DNA of 64,000 bases, taken from the NCBI RefSeq assembly GCF_042682565.1, contig NZ_JBHUIC010000005.1. One strand, given 5' to 3'. A program made the translations under genes and the position numbers. A model generated the notes under the pieces. The model saw only the letters and a list, made by a program, of their open reading frames with translations. It had not been told where the DNA came from and did not search any database. Below, piece by piece: positions 39,654 to 48,734 of this stretch (position 1 is the stretch's first letter; each line of letters starts with the position of its first letter). This DNA comes from Pistricoccus aurantiacus (GTDB lineage Bacteria; Pseudomonadota; Gammaproteobacteria; Pseudomonadales; Halomonadaceae).

Positions 39654-39979
39654 TCGATTTAACAGGGCTTGCGAGCCTGGTGCTGGCCAGCGTCGGCACG
39701 CTGTTCTTCATCGCCGGCGCTCTGGGGCTGGTGCGCTTTCCGGATGTCTACAGCCGGCTACATGCGCTGACCAAGGCGGACAATCTCGGCCTGGGGCTGA
39801 TTACGCTGGCGGTCATGCTGCAGCTGCCGTCGCCGGCCCAGTGGTTGAAGCTCGGGCTCATCTGGGTGCTGGTCATGCTTTCCGGCGCGGTCAGCTGTCA
39901 TCTCGTGGCCCGCCGCGCTCGACGTTGCGCCGCCCGACACAGCGAGGGCTTGGCAAGCAGAGGGGGGCGATATTCATGA
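39650..39979 (+). CDS. mrpG: Na+/H+ antiporter subunit G (MrpG/MnhG)
   Basis: A 109-residue MnhG protein with three helices and the family signature GLVRFPDVYSRLHALTKADNLGLGLI. The C-terminus is basic (ARRARRCAARHSEG). Overlaps both neighbours by 4 bases. Confidence 0.93.
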   Translation: MIDLTGLASLVLASVGTLFFIAGALGLVRFPDVYSRLHALTKADNLGLGLITLAVMLQLPSPAQWLKLGLIWVLVMLSGAVSCHLVARRARRCAARHSEGLASRGGRYS

Positions 39980-40266
39980 TGCCGCTACTTGATTATCTGC
40001 TGGTGGCCGGAATGCTGGCCCTGGCAAGTCTGACGTTGATGGCGCGGGATTTCTTCATCGCCATCGTGCTGTTCATCAGTAACGGGCTGCTTATTGCGCT
40101 GGCCTGGGCGAGACTCGGTGCCCCGGATATCGCCATCGCCGAGGCAGCGATCGGGGCGGGATTGAGCGGCGCTCTGCTATTGGCCGCCTGGCGACGTCTG
40201 CAGATTGCTTTTCCCAAGTCGTCACCACCGTCCGCATCCTCGGGAGCCGATCATGAACGCCCCTGA
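39976..40266 (+). CDS. MbhD/DUF4040-type subunit (separate equivalent of the MrpA C-terminal part)
   Basis: A 96-residue membrane protein with three helices and the conserved stretch ARLGAPDIAIAEAAIGAGLSGALLLAAWRRL, typical of the MbhD/DUF4040 domain. In classical Mrp this domain is fused at the C-terminus of MrpA; here it is a separate gene, as in archaeal Mbh/Mrp-type complexes. It overlaps mrpG and extends 14 bp into the next gene. Confidence 0.85.
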   Translation: MMPLLDYLLVAGMLALASLTLMARDFFIAIVLFISNGLLIALAWARLGAPDIAIAEAAIGAGLSGALLLAAWRRLQIAFPKSSPPSASSGADHERP

Positions 40267-40981
40267 ACGACCTCCGGTTACGGATGAGCCGCTGCATGGC
40301 GTGCTGAGCGGACTGCTGGCCATCGCCATGTTCGCCCTCGGTCTGGTACTGGCCTGGAGCTTCTGGGCGCAAGTTTCCGCCCCGACCTCGCTGACCGAGA
40401 CGGTGATGGCGGAGCTGCCTCGTAGCGGTGTCGCCAATCCGGTGACCGCGGTACTGCTCAATTTCCGTGCCTTCGACACCATGCTCGAACTGGCGGTGCT
40501 GCTGCTGGTGGCAGTGACGATGGGCGTGCTACGCGAGCATTCTCCGGCACCAGCCACCCATCAAACGGCCCCCCTACCGCTCAGCGACTCCCCACTATTG
40601 CACAGCCTAGTGCGGGATCTGACGCCGCTGATCATCCTGATCGGCGGCTATTTATTATGGATCGGCGCCAAGGAGCCGGGCGGTGCGTTCCAGGCCGGAG
40701 CGGTACTGGCCTCGGCGCCGGTACTCGCCCACCTGGCCGGGCGCCCCTGGCCGACGGATCAGAAAAGCTCCTGGTTTCGCGGGCTGCTGGTACTGGGTAC
40801 CGGCGCTTTTCTGATCTCCGCCCTGGCCATGCAGGCGCTGACCGGCGGCTATTTCATCTACCCACCAGCCTGGGCCGGCATCTGGATTCTGGGGATCGAG
40901 ACCGCGGCCACCCTATCCATCGCGGTGACCCTCTATGTCGCCTTCCGAGCGGTAATGCCCGTTTCGACGGTGCCCCCATGA
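40253..40981 (+). CDS. mrpB: Na+/H+ antiporter subunit B (MrpB/MnhB) with N-terminal MbhE-like extension
   Basis: A 242-residue protein. Residues 1-100 hold two helices (SGLLAIAMFALGLVLAWSFW and MLELAVLLLVAVTMGVL) with NPVTAVLLNFRAFDTMLE, the MbhE-type motif; residues 115-235 form the MnhB domain (LIILIGGYLLWIGAKEPGGAFQAGAVLASA). It is longer than a plain MrpB (about 140), because MbhE is fused to it. The ATG at 40253 follows GGGAG. Confidence 0.9.
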   Translation: MNAPERPPVTDEPLHGVLSGLLAIAMFALGLVLAWSFWAQVSAPTSLTETVMAELPRSGVANPVTAVLLNFRAFDTMLELAVLLLVAVTMGVLREHSPAPATHQTAPLPLSDSPLLHSLVRDLTPLIILIGGYLLWIGAKEPGGAFQAGAVLASAPVLAHLAGRPWPTDQKSSWFRGLLVLGTGAFLISALAMQALTGGYFIYPPAWAGIWILGIETAATLSIAVTLYVAFRAVMPVSTVPP

Positions 40982-41274
40982 ATACCGTACTGCTGTACGG
41001 CCTATGCGGCGTCGTCCTGTTCGTGCTGGGGCTTTATTTCGCTCTGACGAGCGGCGCCGCCCTGCGTCGTATTCTCGCCATCAACGTCATGGGTAACGGC
41101 GTCTTCATGCTGCTGATCGCTACCGCTTATGACGAGCTTACTCCCGACCCGGTCCCCCATGCCCTGGTATTGACCGGCATCGTGGTGGCGATCAGCGCCA
41201 CCGCCCTGGCCTTGAAACTGCTCTGCCGCGCTCACGAACTGGCTCGTCGACAAGGCGAGGAAACTCATGAGTGA
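40978..41274 (+). CDS. mrpC: Na+/H+ antiporter subunit C (MrpC/MnhC, NuoK-like)
   Basis: A 98-residue three-helix protein homologous to NuoK/MnhC, with the motif PHALVLTGIVVAISATALALKLLCR. The start overlaps the mrpB stop (ATGA). Confidence 0.92.
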   Translation: MNTVLLYGLCGVVLFVLGLYFALTSGAALRRILAINVMGNGVFMLLIATAYDELTPDPVPHALVLTGIVVAISATALALKLLCRAHELARRQGEETHE

Positions 41275-42748
41275 GCTATTGGCGGGATCCGCTTTACTTC
41301 CCTTGTTGATCAGCCTGCCTTTGCTGGGTGCCTTGGGGAGCGTCCTGCTGCACCAACGCTGGCCCGTTCTGATCGCGGTGATTCTCAATCTGGTGTTGGC
41401 CGGCCTGCTGCTGGTTGCCACCCAGCAGGCCACGCTGCGCTATAGCTTGGGCGGCTGGGAGGCACCGCTGGGTATCGCTCTTCATGCGGATACCCTTGGC
41501 GCGATGATGGTCGGCATCACCGCCCTGGTGGGCGTCTTCGTCAGTTGGTATAGCCTGGGATATTTCGCCGCCGGCTCCACCGCCGAACGCGGGTTCTGGC
41601 CGCTCTGGGGCCTGCTGCTGACGGCGCTGAATACGCTTTTCCTCTCCGGCGACGCCTTCAATCTGTATGTCGGGCTCGAAATACTGAGCCTATCCGCGGT
41701 CGCGCTGGTCACACTCGCCTCGGGGCTTCAGGCGATTCAAGCGGCGCTGCGCTATCTTCTCGTCAGCCTGATGGGCTCGCTGTGTTATCTGCTCGGAGTG
41801 GCGCTGCTTTATCACGCCTACGCCACCCTGGATCTGGCCATGTTGGCGCAACTGAGCGGCGATGGCATGCTGGAACGGGCAGCACTGGCGCTGATGATCG
41901 CCGGGCTGCTGCTCAAGACGGCGCTGTTTCCGCTGCATTTCTGGCTGCCTCAGGCTCATGCGGGGGCGCCGGCCCCGGTCAGCGCCCTGCTTTCCGCTCT
42001 GGTACTCAAGGCCACCTTCTACCTGATTCTGCGTCTGTGGTTCGACACCCTGGCGCAGGCCACCACCCAGCTGGGGGCGCTTCTGCTCGGCCTGCTGGGT
42101 TGCGCCGCCATTCTCTGGGGCTCGCTGCAGGCGCTTCGCGCGCCACGGCTCAAGCTGCTGGTGGCCTATTCCACGGTGGCGCAGATCGGCTATTTGTTCG
42201 CGCTGTTCCCCTTGTTGAGCGATCCGCGAGTGGCCAGCGCCGCCTTCGATTCCGCCCTGTATTTCATCCTCGCCCATGCCTGCGCCAAGGGCGCCATGTT
42301 CCTGGCCGCCGGCAACGTCATGACCGCCGCCGGTCATGATCGTATCGTGGATCTAGGCGGCACCGGCGCGATCTCGGCCACGACGCTGTTCGCTCTGGCC
42401 ATCGCCGGGGTGAGTTTGATCGGGCTGCCCCCCACCGGCGGCTTCATCGCCAAGTGGCTGCTATTGCAAAGCGCCCTGCAGGTCGGCGCCTGGTGGCTTG
42501 CCGGGGTGGTGCTGATCGGCAGCCTGCTGGCGGCGGCCTATATATTCCGTGTACTGGCGCTAGGTTTTACCATCTTCGAATCGCCGCCAGTCGCCGCCGT
42601 TGGTGCGACCAGCACTCGTACACCGAACGCAACAATCGCGTCAGGGCGCCAATGGAGCGCCCTGGCGCTTGCGCTGGCTGCATTGGCGTTGGGCTTTCTC
42701 GCCACGCCGGTGCTGGGCCTTTTCGATGCCGGCGAGCTGACGGGATAA
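41267..42748 (+). CDS. mrpD: Na+/H+ antiporter subunit D (MrpD-like, proton-conducting module)
   Basis: A 493-residue NuoN/M-like antiporter module with about 14 helices. The membrane-embedded glutamate of TM5 is present (Glu138 in LYVGLEILSLSA), as is the lysine of GLLLKTALFPLHFWLPQAHAGAPAPVSA. The Q-loop-like LKLLVAYSTVAQIGYL and HACAKGAMFLAAG are conserved. It would carry out cation-coupled proton transfer. It precedes a second gene encoding two more such modules. Confidence 0.92.
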   Translation: MSELLAGSALLPLLISLPLLGALGSVLLHQRWPVLIAVILNLVLAGLLLVATQQATLRYSLGGWEAPLGIALHADTLGAMMVGITALVGVFVSWYSLGYFAAGSTAERGFWPLWGLLLTALNTLFLSGDAFNLYVGLEILSLSAVALVTLASGLQAIQAALRYLLVSLMGSLCYLLGVALLYHAYATLDLAMLAQLSGDGMLERAALALMIAGLLLKTALFPLHFWLPQAHAGAPAPVSALLSALVLKATFYLILRLWFDTLAQATTQLGALLLGLLGCAAILWGSLQALRAPRLKLLVAYSTVAQIGYLFALFPLLSDPRVASAAFDSALYFILAHACAKGAMFLAAGNVMTAAGHDRIVDLGGTGAISATTLFALAIAGVSLIGLPPTGGFIAKWLLLQSALQVGAWWLAGVVLIGSLLAAAYIFRVLALGFTIFESPPVAAVGATSTRTPNATIASGRQWSALALALAALALGFLATPVLGLFDAGELTG

Positions 42749-42761
42749 AGGAGGAAAGCCG

Positions 42762-45700
42762 ATGCCTACGCTGTCGCTGCTGGTGCTGATCCTGCTGAGC
42801 TCGCTGATTCCCGCCATTGCCAACTTCTTCATTCCCGAGTCCCGAGCTGGGTGGCGCAATAGCCTCAATCTGGTCGCCGCACTGGTAAAATCCAGCCTGG
42901 TGATCATTCTGCTGGTCGCCGTGCTGCGCGGTGAACTGTTCGAGGTACGCCTGGCACTGCTGCCGGGAATAGACTTCGTATTGCATGCGGATGCCTGGTC
43001 GCTGATGTTCATCAGCCTCTCGAGCCTTCTCTGGCTGCTCACCACCCTCTACGCCATCGGCTATCTCGCCCACTCCCACCAGCGCAGTCGATTCTTCGGC
43101 TTCTTCAGCCTGTGCGTGTTCGCTACTTCCGGCATCGCCCTGTCCGGCAACCTGATCACCTTCCTGATCTTCTATGAGCTGCTGACCCTGGCCACCTACC
43201 CGCTGGTGGTACACAAGGGCGATCCGGAATCGATTCGCGCCGGCCGGAAGTACCTGGCCTATACCCTGTTCGGCGGTACGCTCTTTCTGGCCGGGGTGGT
43301 ATGGCTCACCGCCATCGCCGGGCCCATTGAATTCAGCGCCACCGGGGTGCTGTCCGGTCGAACCGATCTAGCGCCTGGGGTGCTGCAGGGGATTTTTCTG
43401 CTATTGATCGCCGGGCTGGGGGTCAAGGCGGCGCTGGTGCCCTTGCATAGCTGGCTGCCGGTATCCATGGTGGCGCCCGCCCCGGTCAGCGCGCTGCTGC
43501 ATGCGGTAGCGGTGGTCAAGGCCGGCGCCTTCGGCATCTCGCGTATCGTCTACGACGTCTACGGGGTGGAATTCGCCGCCGTCTTGGGGGTTACTACGCC
43601 GCTCGCCATCATGGCGGCAACCACGATCATATATGGCTCTACCGTGGCGCTCTTTCAGGACGGTCTCAAGCGCCGCCTGGCCTTTTCCACCATCAGCCAG
43701 GTGTCCTATATCGCCCTGGGCACCGCCATCGCCGGCCCCATCGCCACCGTCGGCGGCATCATCCACCTGGTGCACCAGGGCCTGATGAAGATCACGCTGT
43801 TCTTCTGCGCCGGCAACCTGGACGAGACCCTGGGCATTACCAAGGTCAGCCAGATGAACGGCGTCGGGCGACGCATGCCCTGGACCATGACGGCGTTTTC
43901 CGTTGCCGCTCTAGGCATGATCGGCGTGCCGCCCCTGGCCGGCTTCGTCTCCAAATGGTATATCGGCTTTGGCGCCGTGGAGAGCGGCGCCTACTGGGTC
44001 ATTCCCGTGCTGGTGGGCAGCAGCCTGTTGAACGCCGCCTACTTCCTGCCGATCCTGTATGCGGCCTGGTTCAAGGCGCCGGATTCTGATCAGATCTTCG
44101 CACCGCGAGCCGGCCGCCTCGAAACCCACTGGATGCTGCTGTTGCCGCCGCTCCTCACCGCGGGGCTGTCCCTGGCGGCAGGAATATTCGCGAAATCCTC
44201 TTTCAGCCCTCTGGAATGGGGCAAGCTGATCGCCGCCCGGGAATATGATCTGGTGCCCATCGCCGAGCTATCGTTTACCCGGTTCCAGTGGTGGATCGTC
44301 GCCAGTCTACTGCTGCCGCTTGCCCTCGCCTTGACGGCGCTGATCAAGCGGCTGAACACCGGCACGCTTCGTCTGCTGCCCTGGGCGACGCTGCCGGCGC
44401 TGGGCCTGGCGCTATTGCCCGCCGATACCGCCAATATCGTTTCCTGGCTGTTCCTGGGCAGCGTGCTGCAGGTTGACGAGCTCGCCCGACCGTTCCTGCT
44501 GTTTACCGCCCTGCTATGGCTGACCTGTGGCATCTATGCCCGCGGCTACCTGCGGGAGGATCCTGATCGAGGACGTTTCGCGGGCTTTTTCCTGCTGGCG
44601 ATGACCGGCAACTTCGGCTTGATTCTCGCCGCGGACCTATCGAGTTTCATCGTCTTCTTCACCCTGATGAGCCTGGCAAGCTACGGGCTCGTGGTGCATC
44701 GCGGCGATGCCCGGTCCCGCCTGGCCGGGCGTGTCTATATTCGTCTGGTGATCGTCGGCGAGATGTGTCTGTATGCCGCTCTGGTGGTGGTTGCCACCGA
44801 GTCCGTCAGCCTGAGCATCACCACAATGGCGGCCAGCCTCGACAATCCCTGGTCGATGACCCTGCTGATGATCGGCTTCGGCATCAAGGCCGGCCTGTTG
44901 CCGCTGCATGTCTGGCTTCCCTTGGCCCATCCGGTGGCGCCGGCGCCGGCCAGCGCGGTACTCAGCGGCGCCATGGTGGCCGCGGGCCTGCTGGGCTGGC
45001 TGCGCTTTCTGCCCCTGGGTCTGCCGGGCTGGGAAGCCTGGGGTATCCTGCTGACCTTCGCGGGACTGCTGGCGGTCTTCTACGGCGCCCTGATCGGCGT
45101 CCTGCAGCGGGAAGCCAAGATAGTGCTCGCCTATTCCACCATCAGCCAGATGGGGCTGATGACAAGCGGCGTCGGCATGATGCTGTGGCGACCGGAACTG
45201 GCCCCTCTGCTGATTCCCGCCCTGGCGCTCTACGCCCTGCATCACGGCCTGGCCAAGGGCGCTCTGTTCCTGGCCACCGCCGTGACGCCTGCCGTCGCCA
45301 ATACCGGTCCGGTCAAATGGATCGCCCTGACGGGGCTTCTGATTCCAGCGCTGGCGATCGTCGGCGCACCGCTGACCAGCGGCGCCCTGGCCAAGGTAGC
45401 GCTCAAGACGCCGGTTGTCGGTAGTGAAATCGCCTACCTGCTGCCTTTGTTAACCCTGGGGGCGATAGCCAGCACCCTGTTGATGGTTCGCCTGATCGTA
45501 CTGCTCTGGCCGAGTACGACGACTCCGCATGACGCCAACATCCCCATGTGGCTTGGCTGGTCCCTCAGCGTCGTCTTGGTACTCATCGTTCCCTGGTGGC
45601 TGCCCGGGTTCGACGCCGCCACCGAGAAGGCGCTGGCCTGGGGGAATGTCTGGTCGCAAAGCTGGCCGATTGTGCTTGGGATCGTCTTGATGTTGGCTGC

Positions 45701-45983
45701 CTATCGGATGCGCAACCGGTTCGAGCGATGGTCTATTCCCAGCGGCGATATCCTGATTCCTCTGGCGCGGCTGACAAGCAGGGCCACTCAAGGGGTCGGC
45801 GCATGGAAAGCAGCACATGACTCGCCCATCGAACGCCTTGTCAGCTTGCCAAGGCAAACTCGTCTAGCCTTGGCGCGGCTTGGCCGAAACGGCTTCACTA
45901 TCGTGGAGCGCAGTGGCCAACAGCTTGCCGGCCTCGGCTTCGGTGCGGTGCTGCTGGGGCTCTTGCTCACCATGTTCCGCTAG
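42762..45983 (+). CDS. Giant antiporter subunit: two tandem NuoL/M/N-type modules in one chain
   Basis: A 1073-residue protein in which two proton-translocating modules follow each other: module 1 at about 1-500, module 2 at about 505-960, then a soluble C-terminal segment and a last hydrophobic helix. Module 1 keeps the TM5 glutamate (Glu139 in FLIFYELLTLATYPLVVHKGD) and the lysine in GLGVKAALVPLHSWLP. Module 2 repeats the pattern (GIKAGLLPLHVWLPLAHP) but has Thr634 where the glutamate belongs (SFIVFFTLMSLASYGLVVHRGD). This replaces the usual MrpA. It begins 13 bp after mrpD with AAAGGAGG upstream. Whether module 2 pumps or is structural cannot be told. Confidence 0.85.
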   Translation: MPTLSLLVLILLSSLIPAIANFFIPESRAGWRNSLNLVAALVKSSLVIILLVAVLRGELFEVRLALLPGIDFVLHADAWSLMFISLSSLLWLLTTLYAIGYLAHSHQRSRFFGFFSLCVFATSGIALSGNLITFLIFYELLTLATYPLVVHKGDPESIRAGRKYLAYTLFGGTLFLAGVVWLTAIAGPIEFSATGVLSGRTDLAPGVLQGIFLLLIAGLGVKAALVPLHSWLPVSMVAPAPVSALLHAVAVVKAGAFGISRIVYDVYGVEFAAVLGVTTPLAIMAATTIIYGSTVALFQDGLKRRLAFSTISQVSYIALGTAIAGPIATVGGIIHLVHQGLMKITLFFCAGNLDETLGITKVSQMNGVGRRMPWTMTAFSVAALGMIGVPPLAGFVSKWYIGFGAVESGAYWVIPVLVGSSLLNAAYFLPILYAAWFKAPDSDQIFAPRAGRLETHWMLLLPPLLTAGLSLAAGIFAKSSFSPLEWGKLIAAREYDLVPIAELSFTRFQWWIVASLLLPLALALTALIKRLNTGTLRLLPWATLPALGLALLPADTANIVSWLFLGSVLQVDELARPFLLFTALLWLTCGIYARGYLREDPDRGRFAGFFLLAMTGNFGLILAADLSSFIVFFTLMSLASYGLVVHRGDARSRLAGRVYIRLVIVGEMCLYAALVVVATESVSLSITTMAASLDNPWSMTLLMIGFGIKAGLLPLHVWLPLAHPVAPAPASAVLSGAMVAAGLLGWLRFLPLGLPGWEAWGILLTFAGLLAVFYGALIGVLQREAKIVLAYSTISQMGLMTSGVGMMLWRPELAPLLIPALALYALHHGLAKGALFLATAVTPAVANTGPVKWIALTGLLIPALAIVGAPLTSGALAKVALKTPVVGSEIAYLLPLLTLGAIASTLLMVRLIVLLWPSTTTPHDANIPMWLGWSLSVVLVLIVPWWLPGFDAATEKALAWGNVWSQSWPIVLGIVLMLAAYRMRNRFERWSIPSGDILIPLARLTSRATQGVGAWKAAHDSPIERLVSLPRQTRLALARLGRNGFTIVERSGQQLAGLGFGAVLLGLLLTMFR

Positions 45984-46054
45984 CCGGGCAAGACTCGGCT
46001 TGAACAGCCGGGATGCGATAAGCTAGGCGTTTGCTACTACAGGAAACGCCCGCC

Positions 46055-47917
46055 TTGTCTTCACCCCACGCCCACCTTTACGCCGCCGCCGGCACCAGCG
46101 GGTTAAGCGGCTTCTTCAGTGTCTTCCGCTACAGTCGTCGCGCCCTGGCGCTGGTGTGGGACACCTCGCGCGGGCTGACTATCGGCCTGGCGCTCTGTAC
46201 CTTGGTCGCCGGAGTGCTGCCCGCGGTGGCGGCCTGGGTCGGCAAGCTGATCGTCGATGCGGTGGTGGCAGCCATGGCGCTGCATGCGGAAGCGGATCAG
46301 GCGCTGTCTTTTGCCAGCACCTGGCCGGTGCTGCGTTACGTGGCCTTGGAAGCCTTGGTGATCGCGCTGATCGCCCTGGCCCAGCGCGGGCTTTCCGCCC
46401 AGCAGTCGCTGCTGCGGGCGCTGCTCGGCCAGAAGGTCAACGTGATGATCCTGGAAAAGGCCGGCACCCTCACGCTTGCCCAGTTCGAGGATTCGGAATT
46501 CTACGACAAGCTGACCCGAGCCCGACGGGAGGCCTCGACCCGCCCCCTGTCACTGGTCAACAAGACCTTCGGCCTGCTGCAGAACGCCATCTCGCTGGCG
46601 AGCTTCGCGGTGCTGCTGGTGCAGTTCTCGCCCTGGGCGCTGCTCATCCTGCTGATCGGCGCGCTGCCGGTGTTCGTTTCCGAAGCCAAGTTCTCCGGCG
46701 ATGCCTTTCGCCTGTTTCGCTGGCGTTCCCCTCAGACCCGCATGCAGATGTATCTGGAAACCGTGCTGGCCCGGGAGGACAGCATCAAGGAGGTCAAGCT
46801 GTTCGGCCTGGGGCCGCTGTTCCTCCAGCGCTATCGCGATATCTTCGATACGCTTTATGCGGAGGACCGGCGCCTGACGATCCGTCGAGACGTCTGGGGA
46901 TTTCTGCTCGGCCTCCTGGGCACCCTGGCCTTCTACGGCGCCTACGCCTGGGTGGTGATCGCGACCATCGGCGGGCGTCTGACCCTGGGCGAGATGACCA
47001 TGTACCTGATGGTGTTCAAGCAAGGACAGGCGGCGCTCTCGGCGAGCCTTACCGCCATCGGCGGCATGTACGAGGACAATCTCTACCTGTCCAATCTCTA
47101 CGAGTACCTGGAGCAGCCGGTAGACCCTTCCACCGGCACACTGACTCAAGGCGCGTCCCCCGGCGACGGTATCCGCTTCGAGCGGGTGAGCTTTACCTAT
47201 CCCGGCACTCGGGAACCGGTACTTCAAGAGATCGACCTGCACCTGCGCCCCGGCGAAAGCCTGGCGCTGGTAGGCCAGAACGGCTCCGGCAAGACCACCC
47301 TGATCAAACTGCTGACGCGACTCTACGACCCGAGCGAGGGCCGCATCCTGCTGGATGGCAGCGACCTTCGGGAATGGGACGACACCATTCTGCGCCGACG
47401 CATCGGCGTGATCTTTCAGGATTTCGAGCGCTACCAGCTGCCGGTAGGAGAAAACCTCGGCGTCGGCGACGTGGACGCCTTCACGGATACCGAGCGTTGG
47501 GAAACCGCCGCCCGCCGAGGCACGGCGGATGCCTTTATCGAGCGCCTCGAGCATGGCTATCACACCCAGCTGGGGCGCTGGTTCGAGAACGGCCAGGAGC
47601 TTTCCGGCGGCCAGTGGCAGAAGGTTGCCTTGAGTCGCGCCTACATGCGCGAGCAGGCGGATATCCTGGTGCTCGACGAACCCACCGCCGCCATGGACGC
47701 CGCCGCGGAAGCCCAGGTGTTCGAGCAGTTTCGTCGCCATGCCAAAAAACGCATGACGATCCTGATCTCCCACCGCTTCTCCACGGTACGCGCCGCGGAC
47801 CAGATCCTGGTGATCGACAACGGCCGCATCATCGAGCGCGGCACCCACGAAAGCCTGCTGACCGAGAATGGCCGCTATGCTCAGCTGTTTCGTCTGCAGG
47901 CGGCGGGGTATAAGTAA
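46055..47917 (+). CDS. ABC exporter-type transporter, fused membrane and ATPase domains
   Basis: A 620-residue half-transporter. The transmembrane domain (about 30-330, six helices) includes an intracellular coupling segment (LARREDSIKEVKLF-like). The nucleotide-binding domain has Walker A GQNGSGKTT (about residue 408), Q loop in VIFQDFERYQ, signature ELSGGQWQKVALSRAY, Walker B ILVLDEPTAAMD and the H loop LISHRFSTV. Substrate unknown. No ATG start fits; TTG at 46055 lies 11 bases after AGGA, another TTG is at 46031. It is 70 bp after the Mrp-like operon. Confidence 0.85.
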   Translation: MSSPHAHLYAAAGTSGLSGFFSVFRYSRRALALVWDTSRGLTIGLALCTLVAGVLPAVAAWVGKLIVDAVVAAMALHAEADQALSFASTWPVLRYVALEALVIALIALAQRGLSAQQSLLRALLGQKVNVMILEKAGTLTLAQFEDSEFYDKLTRARREASTRPLSLVNKTFGLLQNAISLASFAVLLVQFSPWALLILLIGALPVFVSEAKFSGDAFRLFRWRSPQTRMQMYLETVLAREDSIKEVKLFGLGPLFLQRYRDIFDTLYAEDRRLTIRRDVWGFLLGLLGTLAFYGAYAWVVIATIGGRLTLGEMTMYLMVFKQGQAALSASLTAIGGMYEDNLYLSNLYEYLEQPVDPSTGTLTQGASPGDGIRFERVSFTYPGTREPVLQEIDLHLRPGESLALVGQNGSGKTTLIKLLTRLYDPSEGRILLDGSDLREWDDTILRRRIGVIFQDFERYQLPVGENLGVGDVDAFTDTERWETAARRGTADAFIERLEHGYHTQLGRWFENGQELSGGQWQKVALSRAYMREQADILVLDEPTAAMDAAAEAQVFEQFRRHAKKRMTILISHRFSTVRAADQILVIDNGRIIERGTHESLLTENGRYAQLFRLQAAGYK

Positions 47918-48039
47918 GTTCTCCCGTACCATGTCCATCATGCCATCAAGTTTTCACAAGGGCGCGATGCTACAGTGACAAAGGATTTATCCCGGCGGCA
48001 ATTGATTTCTGCAAAGCACGACGAACCAAAGGACGAATC

Positions 48040-48516
48040 ATGACTATTACTGTAGGCGACAGGATTCCCGACGTCAGCATCAAGACCAATGGCGCCAAGG
48101 GGCCTGAAGACATCTCCACCGGCGAGCTGTTCGCCGGCAAGCGCGTGGTGCTGTTCGCGGTGCCCGGCGCCTTTACCCCCGGCTGTTCCAATACCCATAT
48201 GCCCGGCTTCGTGATCAACGCGGATGATATTCTCGCCAAGGGCGTGGATACCATCGCCTGCCTGGCGGTCAACGATGCCTTCGTGTTGGACGCCTGGCAG
48301 AAGAATCAGAACGCTCAGAGGATCACCATGCTGGCGGATGGCAACGCGGAATTCACCAGGGCACTGGGCCTGGAGCTGGACGCCACCGGCGGTGGCATGG
48401 GCATTCGCAGCAAGCGCTTCGCGCTGATCGCCAACGACGGTGTGGTGGAATATCTTGGCGTCGATGCCAAGGGCGTGGAGAAAAGCAGCGCCGAAACGGT
48501 ACTGGGGCAACTCTGA
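48040..48516 (+). CDS. Prx5-type peroxiredoxin
   Basis: A 158-residue thiol peroxidase with peroxidatic Cys49 in VPGAFTPGCSNTHMPGF and a second cysteine, Cys74, in TIACLAVND, the arrangement of glutaredoxin/GSH-linked Prx5 enzymes. It reduces H2O2 and organic peroxides in the cytoplasm. It is a single gene with its own terminator. Confidence 0.94.
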   Translation: MTITVGDRIPDVSIKTNGAKGPEDISTGELFAGKRVVLFAVPGAFTPGCSNTHMPGFVINADDILAKGVDTIACLAVNDAFVLDAWQKNQNAQRITMLADGNAEFTRALGLELDATGGGMGIRSKRFALIANDGVVEYLGVDAKGVEKSSAETVLGQL

Positions 48517-48541
48517 ACCTACTTGCTGCAGCATGAAAAGT

Positions 48542-48568
48542 CGGCTGACTTGATCAGCCGGCCTTTTT
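48542..48568 (+). terminator. Rho-independent terminator after the peroxiredoxin
   Basis: CGGCTGA (48542-48548) pairs with TCAGCCG (48554-48560) around a 5-base loop, followed by GCC and five T. Confidence 0.85.
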
Positions 48569-48633
48569 CTAACGCTTTCTAGCGTTTATCAGTCAATTAT
48601 CGTATTCCCTTCCCACCGCCCAACCGCTCTATC

Positions 48634-48666
48634 TTGACGTCGGTCAAACTGTGACAACTTGTCGCA
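48634..48666. promoter_or_regulatory. FNR-like palindrome and a second dyad upstream of the rhodanese gene
   Basis: TTGACGTCGGTCAA (48634-48647) is a perfect TTGAC-N4-GTCAA dyad, the same half-sites as upstream of the cyo operon (9953-9966). Three bases further, TGTGACAA and TTGTCGCA (48650-48657, 48659-48666) form an 8-bp dyad with one mismatch. Both lie 70-100 bp before the rhodanese start, a normal activator or repressor position. Confidence 0.5.
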
Positions 48667-48734
48667 TGACCATGCATATTCAAACAGCTATTCTACAAAT
48701 AGATTATAAGTTTATAAACTGATAAGGAATAGCT

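Noticed and set aside
46156..47941. Long overlapping frames on both strands across the ABC transporter gene
   Set aside because: Only the frame carrying Walker A, signature and Walker B motifs is credible.
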